From Clostridiaceae bacterium (lineage in GTDB: Bacteria; Bacillota; Clostridia; Lachnospirales; Lachnospiraceae), in assembly GCA_910575585.1 (NCBI GenBank), contig CAJTGF010000004.1:62001-126000 (forward strand): a stretch of 64,000 nucleotides of DNA. Reading direction: 5' to 3'. A program made the position numbers and the translations under genes. How positions within the stretch are numbered: position 1 is the stretch's first letter; each line of letters starts with the position of its first letter. Shown here one piece after another: positions 18,320-26,624 of this stretch. The notes under the pieces are model-generated. The model worked only from the letters and a program-made list of their open reading frames with translations. It searched no databases and was not told the origin of the DNA.

Positions 18320-19009
18320 TTATTTGGAAAAGTCAGCCAGTCCCTCGATGGCATAAGCGCGGACAGGGCAGGAATCTGCGCCAATGATAGGCAGCGCCGC
18401 AAAGGACATGAAAAAGGTGTCGCTTTGTAACTGGTCTAAGTTTTTCAGCACTTCCAGGAAAGTGATGTCTACTTCCATCAGGATATCATGGAAGGGTTTT
18501 ACGTCTGCCTCGCAGTTCTCAATAGAAACGCCGTCGCCGAAGCCTACGCACTTCACTTTTTTATTGCGGAACCACCAGGCGGACTCGGCGTTGATGAACA
18601 GCCGTTTATCCTCCGGACTGTTGGTCTTGGGGGTAAATGGAGGGAACTTCCAGTTGCTGTCCAAGATTACGATATCTCCCTCTTTGATGCGGTCGCCGCA
18701 GGCGCGGTCCAAGTCAGCAGCGCCGATATGGGCATTGGGCTCCAGGAAATCGATATTGACGTAAATGGCGCGGCCCATAAAGGCGGTCAGCGGAAGATCT
18801 CCTACGGACTTACCGTCTTCAAAATGGTGGTACGGACACTCGCAATGGGTTCCCAGGTGGCTGGTCAGATCCAGGGCGGTGTGGAAATCCGGAATAGGCC
18901 CTCCGGTGTTGTAACGGATCAAATGGCAGCGGCGGCTTTCGGTGGCTGGATCTAATACCTTGGTCAGATCGACTACTCTTAAGTTTCCTAACTGATAAAC
19001 TGGGCTCAT
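18320..19009 (-). CDS. Cyclase family protein (kynurenine formamidase-like)
   Basis: A 229-residue metal-dependent hydrolase of the cyclase family. The signature HLGTHCECPYHHF (about residues 50-62) supplies the metal ligands; the canonical Asp in HxGTHxDxPxH is Glu here. Other conserved parts are GDIVILDSNW and the later metal region. Relatives hydrolyse N-formylkynurenine, isatin or cyclic amides. It is the promoter-proximal gene of a two-gene unit with the PanE-like reductase. GAGGAGGA precedes the ATG. With a reductase partner it may open a cyclic or amide substrate to a 2-oxo acid; this is inference. Confidence 0.85.
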   Translation of the reverse strand: MSPVYQLGNLRVVDLTKVLDPATESRRCHLIRYNTGGPIPDFHTALDLTSHLGTHCECPYHHFEDGKSVGDLPLTAFMGRAIYVNIDFLEPNAHIGAADLDRACGDRIKEGDIVILDSNWKFPPFTPKTNSPEDKRLFINAESAWWFRNKKVKCVGFGDGVSIENCEADVKPFHDILMEVDITFLEVLKNLDQLQSDTFFMSFAALPIIGADSCPVRAYAIEGLADFSK

Positions 19010-19046
19010 GACAATTCCTCCTCATTGTGTTTGCTATGTGTTTAAA

Positions 19047-19075
19047 ATTATAAAGTATACCGGTATACCGGTCAA
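19047..19075 (-). promoter_or_regulatory. Promoter of the cyclase/reductase unit
   Basis: On the minus strand TTGACC (19070-19075), 17-base spacer and TATAAT (19047-19052). The spacer is filled by the operator palindrome, so a bound regulator would block RNA polymerase. Confidence 0.8.
19055..19072. promoter_or_regulatory. Probable GntR operator, overlapping palindromes
   Basis: Two perfect 14-base palindromes overlap: GTATACCGGTATAC (19055-19068) and ACCGGTATACCGGT (19059-19072). They lie between the -35 and -10 of the leftward promoter and about 15 bases upstream of the rightward -35. FadR-subfamily GntR proteins bind such GGTATACC-like sites, so the adjacent GntR protein is the obvious candidate. 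Confidence 0.75.
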
Positions 19076-19085
19076 GTGTTTTTTG

Positions 19086-19114
19086 TTGACTTTGAAAGAT
19101 TTTTAAGCTATGAT
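19086..19114 (+). promoter_or_regulatory. Promoter of the GntR gene
   Basis: TTGACT (19086-19091), 17-base spacer, TATGAT (19109-19114). Confidence 0.7.
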
Positions 19115-19171
19115 ATCTATGAGATATTCTGCCCGGTGATCATGGAGGCAGAGTCTGCAGGGAGGTGTGTT

Positions 19172-19849
19172 GTGGAGCGGGAGAGGATGAGTTCGCTGCA
19201 GATCCAGGCATATGATTATTTAAAAGATATGATATTATCCGGAAAGCTGGATCCGGATGAGCTGTATTCGGAGACGCGTTTGTCAGCTCAGATGGGCATT
19301 TCCCGCACGCCTATGAGGGAAGCGATCCAGTGCCTAAGCCAGGACGGATATATTACGGTAGTACCCAGCAAAGGCTTTAAGGTGCGGTCCCTAAGCGGTG
19401 CCGATATGGAGGAGATCATCCAGATCCGCTGCGCGATCGAAGGGTTTTGCGTCCATCTGGCCGCTGTGGAGATCCAGTCGAGAAAGGGACAGATGCTGCT
19501 GGCGGAATTGGACCGTCTTTTAAAGGAGCAGGAGAAGGTCCTTGACGGCGGGCAGGCCAAAGCCGGGAGCCGGGAGAGCATGGAGCGGTTTATGGAGTAT
19601 GACCATCAGTTCCACCAGGCTCTGATCGATTTCGTGGGCAATCGGGAATTTGTCCAAACTTTTCAACGATCCATGCATCTGATCCGTCTGACGACCCAGG
19701 GAGCGCTGGCAGTGCCTGGGCGGGCAAAGGACACGTTAAAAGAGCATGGATTGATCTATTCCTATCTCAAAGACGGACAAGGAGACGCGGCTTACAAGCT
19801 GATGCTTGTGCATCTGATGACGCCTCTGACCATGCATATCGCAGAGTGA
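19172..19849 (+). CDS. GntR family regulator (FCD domain, FadR subfamily)
   Basis: A 225-residue regulator. The N-terminal winged helix-turn-helix reads YDYLKDMILSGKLDPDELYS then SETRLSAQMGISRTPMREAI, the GntR signature, followed by a C-terminal all-helical FCD effector domain with metal-binding type residues (EYDHQFHQALIDF and EHGLIYSYL). I take the GTG at 19172 because AGGGAGG lies 6 bases upstream; the open frame starts at 19076, inside the promoter. It is divergent from the cyclase/reductase pair and probably represses it, released by a small carboxylic acid effector. Confidence 0.9.
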   Translation: MERERMSSLQIQAYDYLKDMILSGKLDPDELYSETRLSAQMGISRTPMREAIQCLSQDGYITVVPSKGFKVRSLSGADMEEIIQIRCAIEGFCVHLAAVEIQSRKGQMLLAELDRLLKEQEKVLDGGQAKAGSRESMERFMEYDHQFHQALIDFVGNREFVQTFQRSMHLIRLTTQGALAVPGRAKDTLKEHGLIYSYLKDGQGDAAYKLMLVHLMTPLTMHIAE

Positions 19850-19899
19850 TATGCCAAAAATCGAAAAGAATCTTAAGATAATCAGCAGGGAGTTTCGAG

Positions 19900-20892
19900 A
19901 TGACGATATATGATATTGCGAAAGAGGCGGGAGTAGCGGCCAGCACCGTGTCCCGGGTGATTAACAACAAGCCGGGGATCAAGGCGGAGACACGCAAGAA
20001 AGTGCAGGATCTCCTGAAAAAATACAATTATACGCCGGACGCGGCGGCCAGAGGGCTGGTGATGCAGTCTACCAAGCTGGTGGGGATTCTTATTGTGGAT
20101 ATCCGCGTTACCCATCATATCAACAGCGCGTTTCTCATCGAAAAAGAGCTGACGGCCAGAGGGTACTGCTGCATTACCATGAGCACCGGCCCAGAGGATG
20201 AGAAAAAAGCCATGTATATCCGGATCCTGGAGCAGCGCCGGGTAGAGGGCGTGATCCTTATGGGTTCCATGTTTATGACAGATAAGGTAAAAGAGAGCAT
20301 CCAGAACCATTTGCCAAAGGTGCCGGTGGTCATGGTCAACGGATATCTGGATCTGCCCAATGTGTCCGGCATTATTGTGGATGAGGACCACGGCATAGAG
20401 CAGTGCGTAGATCTTTTGTTTCGGAAGAACAAAAGAAAGATCGCCTTTGCCCTGGATTCCGTTTCGCCGTCCAACTACAAAAAGCAGGAGGGCTATTGCT
20501 GCGGGATGCGCAAGAACAAGGCTCCCAAGGAGGATCTGTGGCTGTATGAGCTTGAGGAGAGTTCCGTAAAAGGCGGTTATGATGTTACACAGAAGATCAT
20601 AAGAGAGCATCCGGACGTTGAGGGCATCATCTATTCCATAGATCTGGTGGCAGTGGGCGGTATCCGGGCGGCCTATGATATGGGGTATCCGGTTCCGGAC
20701 AGGCTTGGGATGATAGGCGTTGACAACAGCATTTACGGAGAGATCTGCATGCCGAAGCTGACCAGTCTGGACAACAGGCTGCAGGCTTTGAGCGAATCGG
20801 CGGCCAGTATCCTGCGGGAAGGTCTGGAGGGCAAGATTCAGAATAAAAAGATGATGCTGTTTTCCGAGGTCATCGAAAGGGAGAGCACGTAA
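19900..20892 (+). CDS. LacI family transcriptional regulator
   Basis: A 330-residue repressor: N-terminal helix-turn-helix MTIYDIAKEAGVAASTVSRV with the hinge helix region (YTPDAAARGLVMQST), then a periplasmic-binding-protein-like sensor domain (VEGVILMGS, VVMVNGYLDLPNVSGI, GMIGVDNSIYGEICMPKLTS). It sits directly upstream of the TRAP/dehydrogenase operon, whose promoter has a perfect LacI-type operator at 21090. A second site at 20948 lies just behind this gene, so DNA looping is possible. The effector is likely a sugar acid. GGGAG is 8 bases before the ATG. Confidence 0.93.
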   Translation: MTIYDIAKEAGVAASTVSRVINNKPGIKAETRKKVQDLLKKYNYTPDAAARGLVMQSTKLVGILIVDIRVTHHINSAFLIEKELTARGYCCITMSTGPEDEKKAMYIRILEQRRVEGVILMGSMFMTDKVKESIQNHLPKVPVVMVNGYLDLPNVSGIIVDEDHGIEQCVDLLFRKNKRKIAFALDSVSPSNYKKQEGYCCGMRKNKAPKEDLWLYELEESSVKGGYDVTQKIIREHPDVEGIIYSIDLVAVGGIRAAYDMGYPVPDRLGMIGVDNSIYGEICMPKLTSLDNRLQALSESAASILREGLEGKIQNKKMMLFSEVIEREST

Positions 20893-20897
20893 GGAGA

Positions 20898-20936
20898 GGA
20901 ACGTAAAAAACGTTCCGCCTTCCGTGTCTTTTTTAT
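20898..20936 (+). terminator. Weak terminator after the LacI gene
   Basis: A GGAACGT/ACGTTCC stem (20898-20904, 20910-20916) with a five-A loop; a T run comes only about 12 bases later, so efficiency is uncertain. Confidence 0.45.
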
Positions 20937-20947
20937 TTCACAATAAT

Positions 20948-20959
20948 GCAATCGATTAC
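20948..20959. promoter_or_regulatory. Upstream LacI-type operator
   Basis: GCAATCGATTAC differs by one base from the perfect palindrome at 21090 and lies 142 bases upstream of it, roughly 13.5 helical turns. It is a plausible auxiliary operator. Confidence 0.6.
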
Positions 20960-21047
20960 GAAAATAAAATGGTGAAGAATATGAAAATTGTGAATAATGT
21001 ACAAAAATATATTTGAAATAATGGTAAAAAACACAATAAAGAATAAC

Positions 21048-21076
21048 TTGAAAAGTAAAAAAATCTATGATATGAT
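21048..21076 (+). promoter_or_regulatory. Promoter of the TRAP/dehydrogenase operon
   Basis: TTGAAA (21048-21053), 17-base spacer, TATGAT (21071-21076). The operator at 21090 starts just after the expected transcription start. Confidence 0.75.
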
Positions 21077-21089
21077 GAAAATATGAAAA

Positions 21090-21101
21090 GCAATCGATTG
21101 C
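21090..21101. promoter_or_regulatory. Main LacI operator
   Basis: GCAATCGATTGC is a perfect 12-base palindrome with the central CG typical of LacI-family sites, located downstream of the promoter, where binding would block initiation. Confidence 0.8.
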
Positions 21102-21258
21102 AAAAAGAAGCGGAAAGGAGAGGATGTTCATAGGCCCTTTTGTCAGGAGGATTGGCCGGCCGGAGTGAAAAAGTTATAGGAGATCGCGGCAGATCAAGCT
21201 GCCATGATCAAAGGATCAAAAGGAACAGGAGATTAAGCAGGGAAAGGAAAAGAGGAAG

Positions 21259-22263
21259 ATGTTAAGGATCAAGTATGATGATATGGTGGCAGAGTTTAAA
21301 AGAGTTCTTATGAGCAGAGGATTCTCCGAGAAGAACGCGTTTGACGCAGCTACGGTTTTTGCCTCCAACAGCCTGGACGGCATCTACAGCCATGGACTGA
21401 ACCGTTTCCCCAGAGTAGTGGAGTATCTGGACAAAGGCGAGATCGATCCGGCGGTAGTGGCTACCTGCCAGCTGAAAATGGGGGCCGTCGAGCGGTGGAA
21501 CGGCCACAGAGGTTTTGGCCCCTTAAACGCCAAGCAGGCCATGGACCGGGCCTGTGAGCTGGCCAAAGAGCACGGCATCGGCATGGTGGCCCTGGGCAAT
21601 AATAATCACTGGATGCGGGGCGGCAGCTACGGCTGGCAGGCGGCGGATCAGGGATGCATAGGGATCTGCTGGTCCAATACCATGCCCAACATGCCGGCGT
21701 GGGGCGGCAAGGACAGAAAGATCGGCAACAATCCCATTATCTTCGCGGCGCCAAAGAGCAACGGCGACCATGTGGTAGTTGACTGCGCCGTATCCCAGTT
21801 CTCCTACGGCAAGATTGAGGAGGCCAAGTTAAAAGGGCAGCAGCTTCCAGTACCGGGCGGTTACGACGAGAATGACAATCTGACCACAGACCCGGCGGCC
21901 ATTGAGAAGACCTGGAGAGTGCTTCCCATGGGCTACTGGAAGGGCAGCGGCATTTCTATCCTGCTTGATCTGATCGCCACGGTCTTGACCAATGCCAACT
22001 CTGTCCATAAGATCGGAACCTTCGGCGATGAGGTGGGGTTGTCCCAGGTGATGATCGCCATAGATCCGGGCAAGTTCAACGATACCGAGACTACAGACCG
22101 CATTGTGGATGAATTGGTGGCGGATATCAAGAGCTCTGTTCCCATAAAGGCTGACGGTGCGGTGTTCTATCCGGGAGAGATCGAGATCAGCACCCGCAGG
22201 GACAACAAGGCCAACGGGATTCCCGTTATCCAGGAAAAGTGGGACACGGTGTTGGGGTTCTAA
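21259..22263 (+). CDS. yiaK: Ldh2 family dehydrogenase, 2,3-diketo-L-gulonate reductase-like (YiaK)
   Basis: A 334-residue NAD(P)H-dependent oxidoreductase of the malate/L-lactate dehydrogenase (type 2) family. The catalytic-region motif YSHGLNRFPR and the long segment HGIGMVALGNNNHWMRGGSY are very close to my recollection of E. coli YiaK (DlgD), which reduces 2,3-diketo-L-gulonate to 3-keto-L-gulonate; LPMGYWKGSGISILLDLIAT is also shared. The following genes match the yiaL and yiaMNO neighbours of that operon, supporting the call. The downstream enzymes for phosphorylation and decarboxylation are not in the window. Other Ldh2 substrates remain possible. Confidence 0.85.
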   Translation: MLRIKYDDMVAEFKRVLMSRGFSEKNAFDAATVFASNSLDGIYSHGLNRFPRVVEYLDKGEIDPAVVATCQLKMGAVERWNGHRGFGPLNAKQAMDRACELAKEHGIGMVALGNNNHWMRGGSYGWQAADQGCIGICWSNTMPNMPAWGGKDRKIGNNPIIFAAPKSNGDHVVVDCAVSQFSYGKIEEAKLKGQQLPVPGGYDENDNLTTDPAAIEKTWRVLPMGYWKGSGISILLDLIATVLTNANSVHKIGTFGDEVGLSQVMIAIDPGKFNDTETTDRIVDELVADIKSSVPIKADGAVFYPGEIEISTRRDNKANGIPVIQEKWDTVLGF

Positions 22264-22284
22264 ATATGATAAGGGGGACAGGAC

Positions 22285-22749
22285 ATGATTTTTTCGTCGA
22301 TTTATGTAAATGATGACGCGGGCAGGTATCCGCAGGCCATTCAGACAGCCATCGCCTATCTGAAGGACAATGATTTTGTACATATGGAGCCAGGCGTTTA
22401 TGAGATTCAGGGGAAGGAGATCTATGCCCAGGTATTTGACGCCGAGACCGGAGCGGTGCCGGAAAGGCGCCCTGAGGTTCACGAAAAATACGTGGATGTG
22501 CAGTTTTTGGCATCGGGCAGGGAGAAACTGGGGTTTACTCCGGATACGGGAACGTATGAAGTGGACGAACGGATTGACGAGAGGGATCTGATTTTCTATA
22601 AGTCTGTGGAGAACGAGGGATTTATCGAGGCAGTGCCGGGGTGCTACAGCATTTTCTTCCCGGCTGACGTACACCGTCCGGCCTGTGCGTCAGGAGAGCC
22701 TATGACGGTGCGCAAGGTAGTGGTAAAAGTAGCGGCGGCGCTTTTGTAA
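22285..22749 (+). CDS. YhcH/YjgK/YiaL family protein
   Basis: A 154-residue cupin-fold protein. The conserved metal-site motifs are visible: ETHE-like region as EVHEKYVDVQFLASGREKLG and FFPADVHRPAC near the end. E. coli YiaL sits in the same position between yiaK and the TRAP genes; YhcH is linked to sialic acid use, and a role as a sugar-acid epimerase or anomerase is suspected for the family. Spacing of 21 bases from the dehydrogenase indicates one operon. Exact reaction unknown. Confidence 0.9.
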   Translation: MIFSSIYVNDDAGRYPQAIQTAIAYLKDNDFVHMEPGVYEIQGKEIYAQVFDAETGAVPERRPEVHEKYVDVQFLASGREKLGFTPDTGTYEVDERIDERDLIFYKSVENEGFIEAVPGCYSIFFPADVHRPACASGEPMTVRKVVVKVAAALL

Positions 22750-22800
22750 GCCATAACAGTAACAGCAGAAAAATATTAAAAATAAGAAGGGAAAGCAGTT

Positions 22801-23859
22801 ATGAGAAGAAGATTAGCGTTAGTATTGGCAGGCATTATGACGGTTGCGACATTGGCAGGATGCGGCGGTACGGCGCCGGCAGGGTCCGGTACGGCATCAG
22901 GCGGCGACGGGGGGGCAAAAGCAGAACTGAACCTGATCATCGCGTCCAATCAGACCTCTCTGGATAACCCGTATTCCTACGGCATGGATAAGTTTAAAGA
23001 GGTTCTGGAGGAGGTATCAGGGGGCAAGATTTCTGTCACCGTGCATAAGGGGACCCTGGGTGAGAATGAAAGCGAGCTGATCGAGAAACTGGAGATGGGC
23101 GCGGCTTCCATGGTAGTTGCTTCACCGGGGTTCATGACTTCCATCGGCGTTCCGGAGGTAGATATCTTCTCTCTGAACTATCTGTTTGACAGCTTTGACC
23201 ACTGGGAGAAGTGCTTAGACGGTGAGTTCGGCGACAAGATGAAAGAGATCGTTACCCAGAAGACAGGCAATAACTTCCGCATTATGTCCTACTGGTCCTC
23301 CTCTGTACGCGATTATTACGGAAAGAAAGAAGTTAAGACTCCGGACGATTTAAAGGGGATGACGATCCGTACCCAGTCTTCGCTGGTACAGCAGGACTTT
23401 TGGAAAGCCTGCGGCGCGATCCCTACTTCGGTAGCATGGGGAGAATTGTATCAGGCGCTGCAGCAGGGTGTTGTTGATTCCGCGGAGAACGATTACACCA
23501 GCTTCATGTTAAAAGAGCACCACAAGACGGACAACGGTAAGTACATCACCGAGACCCATCACGACTACACCACCCGTCTGCTGCTGATGAGCGGCCATTT
23601 CTACGACGGACTGACCGATGAGCAGAAGGCTTGGATCAATGAGGCGGTTGACGCGTGTACTAAGGAAGAGCGCGAGGTTGTTTACCGGATGTTCAAGGAG
23701 TCTAAGGAGAAAGTTTTGGCTGACGGCGCTACTGTGATTAACTTTGAGGATGTTGACATCGACGGGTTCAAGGCTCTGGCGCTGCCTATCCAGGATAAGT
23801 TCGCGGCAGACAACAACATGACTGCCGAGCTGGACCTGATCCGCGCAGCCGCGAAATAA
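22801..23859 (+). CDS. dctP: TRAP transporter substrate-binding protein DctP
   Basis: A 352-residue lipoprotein: signal peptide with lipobox ending LAGC (Cys21), a Gly/Ala/Ser linker, then the DctP fold. The conserved Arg that clamps the substrate carboxylate lies in the DDLKGMTIRTQSS segment, and AWGELYQALQQGVVDSAEN is the family's signature region. It captures a carboxylated substrate outside the cell and feeds the DctQ/DctM pair encoded next. In the E. coli yia system the equivalent protein binds 2,3-diketo-L-gulonate. Ribosome site AAGGGAAAG. Confidence 0.95.
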   Translation: MRRRLALVLAGIMTVATLAGCGGTAPAGSGTASGGDGGAKAELNLIIASNQTSLDNPYSYGMDKFKEVLEEVSGGKISVTVHKGTLGENESELIEKLEMGAASMVVASPGFMTSIGVPEVDIFSLNYLFDSFDHWEKCLDGEFGDKMKEIVTQKTGNNFRIMSYWSSSVRDYYGKKEVKTPDDLKGMTIRTQSSLVQQDFWKACGAIPTSVAWGELYQALQQGVVDSAENDYTSFMLKEHHKTDNGKYITETHHDYTTRLLLMSGHFYDGLTDEQKAWINEAVDACTKEEREVVYRMFKESKEKVLADGATVINFEDVDIDGFKALALPIQDKFAADNNMTAELDLIRAAAK

Positions 23860-23893
23860 TCAGTCGTTTTAACAGGAAAAGAGGAGAAATGAG

Positions 23894-24379
23894 ATGAAAA
23901 AAGCAATTTCCAAGCTGCAGCAGATCCAGATCGCAGTTGGCGGATTCTTCCTTATGATCTTCCTTCTGACAGTGGTATTTCAGATGCTGTTCCGCTATGC
24001 GGGCATCGCGGCTACCTGGACTGAGGATGTTTCCATGTATTCCTTTATCTGGGCTGTGTTTATGGGCGGCGGCGCCATGGTTTTAGAGAAAAAACATTTT
24101 GCTTTTACCTCCATCAGCGATATGATGAAAAACGAGAGGATGAAGAGCGTTCTAAGTATCATCATTTCCGCTATCATGCTGATCTTTGCCGCGCTGATGG
24201 TATATTACGGGATCAAGCTGACCAAGCAGTTCTGGAATTATACCTGGGTGAACATCCCGTCTTTTAAGAGAGGGCCTACTTGGCTGTGTCTGCCGATCTG
24301 CGGCGCCACCTCCTGCATCTATCTGGTAGAACTGATCATGGAAGATGTAAATGTTCTCATGAAAGGAGGAAAGCAATAA
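23894..24379 (+). CDS. dctQ: TRAP transporter small permease DctQ
   Basis: A 161-residue protein with four predicted membrane helices (about residues 13-33, 48-66, 88-110 and 131-150) and the family motif TWTEDVSMYSFIWAVFMGGG after the first helix. It scaffolds the large subunit. Its stop overlaps the dctM start by one base (TAATG). Confidence 0.95.
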   Translation: MKKAISKLQQIQIAVGGFFLMIFLLTVVFQMLFRYAGIAATWTEDVSMYSFIWAVFMGGGAMVLEKKHFAFTSISDMMKNERMKSVLSIIISAIMLIFAALMVYYGIKLTKQFWNYTWVNIPSFKRGPTWLCLPICGATSCIYLVELIMEDVNVLMKGGKQ

Positions 24380-25665
24380 TGGCAGTGTTATTAGTTGTAA
24401 TGTTTGTTGTTTTCGTGGCCATCGGAGTACCCATTTCCTTTGCTCTGGGAGTGGTCTCCTTTGCGGGCATCGGTTCTCTGAACGCGATCCCCAATACGGT
24501 AGTATTTTCCAAGATGTTCAACGGTCTCAACAGCTTTACGCTGTTGGCGGTGCCGTTGTTCATCCTGGCGGCCAATCTGATGAATGAGGGCGAGATTACG
24601 GAGAAACTGATCGACTGCTGTAACTCTCTGGTAGGCCATTTCCGCGGCGGCCTGGCGTATTCTAACGTGCTGGTATCCATGATCTTCGCGGGAATCTCCG
24701 GTTCCTCCCAGGCGGATACCGCAGGCGTGGGAAAGATCTTCATCCCGTCCATGGAGAAACAGGGGTATGACAAGGGTACCTCCGTAGGCGTCACCGCGGC
24801 GTCTTCCACGCTGGGTTCCATCATCCCGCCCAGCATCACCATGGTGGTGTACGCAGGCATCGCCAATGTAAGTACCGGGGCTTTGTTTATGTCGGGTCTG
24901 GTGCCGGGGATCCTTTTGGGCCTGGCGATGATGTCAGTGGTGAAGCTGTATTCGAAGAAGAAGAACTTTCCTAAGAGCGACCGTGTTCCGGTCAAGCAGG
25001 TGATCAGACAGACAATGGATTCACTCCCGGCTCTGCTGACTCCGATCATTCTGATCGGCGGCATCGTCTCCGGCTTGTTCACCCCCACGGAGTCTGCTGC
25101 GTTTGCCTGTATTTACGCGCTGATCGTAGGCATTTTATATTATAAGACCATTAAGGTTAAGAATCTGCCCCGTATCTTGATTGAGACTATGAAGATGTCT
25201 TCTCTGTCCTTGTTCGCTTTGGCAACAGCCAATGCTCTGGGCGAGCTGTTAAGCTATTATCAGCTGAACGTGGCAGTGCAGTCCTTCTTCTCCAATATGT
25301 CAGGGGGAAAGCTGGTATTTTTGCTTGTTGTAGTGGCGTTTTTTATGTTTGTTGGCACCTTTATGGACGCGGTGCCGGCTATGATCTTGTTTGTGCCGAT
25401 TATCCTTCCGGCAGCCGTTAACTTAGGAATCAGCCCCATTATCCTGGGCCTGATCATCGTGGTTACCCTGGCTCTTGGCCTGGTGACTCCGCCGTACGGC
25501 CTATGCCTGTTGATCGCGTCGTCTATCAGCGGCATCACCATTGAGGACGCGTTTAAGGGAACGCTGCCCTACTTCCTGTCTTCTCTGGCAGTGCTGGCGC
25601 TGCTGGTGCTGTTCCCGGATTTGTGGCTGGCCATCCCGGCGGCAGTCTTCCCCAGCCTGTTCTAA
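24379..25665 (+). CDS. dctM: TRAP transporter large permease DctM
   Basis: A 428-residue sodium-coupled permease with about 12 membrane helices. Family motifs include SQADTAGVGKIFIPSM, SSTLGSIIPPSITMVVYAG and the C-terminal GLVTPPYGLCLL. The ATG at 24379 overlaps the dctQ stop and follows AAAGGAGGA; the open frame extends 33 codons into dctQ but this is the natural start. Forms the transport complex with DctP and DctQ. Confidence 0.96.
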   Translation: MAVLLVVMFVVFVAIGVPISFALGVVSFAGIGSLNAIPNTVVFSKMFNGLNSFTLLAVPLFILAANLMNEGEITEKLIDCCNSLVGHFRGGLAYSNVLVSMIFAGISGSSQADTAGVGKIFIPSMEKQGYDKGTSVGVTAASSTLGSIIPPSITMVVYAGIANVSTGALFMSGLVPGILLGLAMMSVVKLYSKKKNFPKSDRVPVKQVIRQTMDSLPALLTPIILIGGIVSGLFTPTESAAFACIYALIVGILYYKTIKVKNLPRILIETMKMSSLSLFALATANALGELLSYYQLNVAVQSFFSNMSGGKLVFLLVVVAFFMFVGTFMDAVPAMILFVPIILPAAVNLGISPIILGLIIVVTLALGLVTPPYGLCLLIASSISGITIEDAFKGTLPYFLSSLAVLALLVLFPDLWLAIPAAVFPSLF

Positions 25666-25747
25666 AAGAAGGTTGAATAAGGCGGGCAAAGACGATATAA
25701 TAATGGCATCAAGGTGAGATACGGCACAGAAAGGGACGGTTAGGATC

Positions 25748-26578
25748 ATGAGATTACTGACATGGGATCTGCCCCGGGCAGAGAGCGGGAACACAGAGGC
25801 GATGGAGAGGGCAAAGGTTACGGCCTATCTGCTGGACTGGCATGAGAAAGGACCGGTAAAGAAGCGTCCTGCGGTGGTCATCTGTCCCGGCGGCGGATAC
25901 CACCGCCTCTCTCCAAGAGAGGGCGAGCCTGTGGCCATGGAATATCTTGCCATGGGGTATCATGTCTTTGTGCTGTGGTACACGGTGGCGCCGGGAAGGT
26001 TTCCCCAGAGCCTTTGGGAGCTGGCGTCCCTGGTGGCCCACATCAGGGATCACAGTGAGGAGTGGAGCATAGACCCGCAAAAGGTGGTGGTGTCCGGGTT
26101 CTCGGCAGGCGGACACTTGGCCGGCAGTCTGGGGGTATTCTGGAACCGGGAATTTGTCTATGGCCCCCTGGGGCGAAAGGCGGAGGAGATACGGCCGGAC
26201 GGGATGATCCTGTGCTATCCGGTGATTTCATCAGGGAAATACTGCCATGCAGGTTCTTTTGAGAATCTTCTGGGCGAAGAGGCAAAAGAGGAGGAGAAGC
26301 GCCGTTTGGTATCCCTGGAGGAGCAGGCAGGACCTCATACGCCCAGGACATTTCTTTGGCACACAGCCACGGATGAGACGGTCCCGGTGCAAAATTCCCT
26401 TCTTTTTGCGGACGCTTTGATAAAGAGCGGGGTCAATGTGGAATTCCATCTGTTCCCGTCAGGAGGACATGGGCTTTCTCTGGCCAGGGAAGATACCAGC
26501 AAAGGGCAGGAGAGCCTTGTGGAGCCGGGGTGCCAGTGCTGGATCAGGCTGGCGGGAGAATGGATGAAAAGGATATAA
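25748..26578 (+). CDS. Alpha/beta hydrolase, acetyl-esterase-like
   Basis: A 276-residue serine hydrolase of the esterase/lipase class that resembles carbohydrate acetyl esterases. The oxyanion-hole segment VVICPGGGYHRLSPRE, the nucleophile elbow GFSAGGH, the acid in HTATDETVPVQNS and the histidine in PSGGHGLSL make up the catalytic set. No signal peptide, so it acts in the cytoplasm. It is the last gene before a strong terminator and probably belongs to the TRAP operon, perhaps removing acyl groups from the imported substrate. Confidence 0.88.
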   Translation: MRLLTWDLPRAESGNTEAMERAKVTAYLLDWHEKGPVKKRPAVVICPGGGYHRLSPREGEPVAMEYLAMGYHVFVLWYTVAPGRFPQSLWELASLVAHIRDHSEEWSIDPQKVVVSGFSAGGHLAGSLGVFWNREFVYGPLGRKAEEIRPDGMILCYPVISSGKYCHAGSFENLLGEEAKEEEKRRLVSLEEQAGPHTPRTFLWHTATDETVPVQNSLLFADALIKSGVNVEFHLFPSGGHGLSLAREDTSKGQESLVEPGCQCWIRLAGEWMKRI

Positions 26579-26580
26579 AA

Positions 26581-26624
26581 ACAGGCGCTGTCTGGAGGAG
26601 ATGCTCCGGACAGCGCCTGTTTTG
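26581..26624 (+). terminator. Strong rho-independent terminator
   Basis: A perfect 12-bp stem, ACAGGCGCTGTC with GACAGCGCCTGT (26609-26620), followed by TTTTG. Ends the TRAP/esterase operon. Confidence 0.92.
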
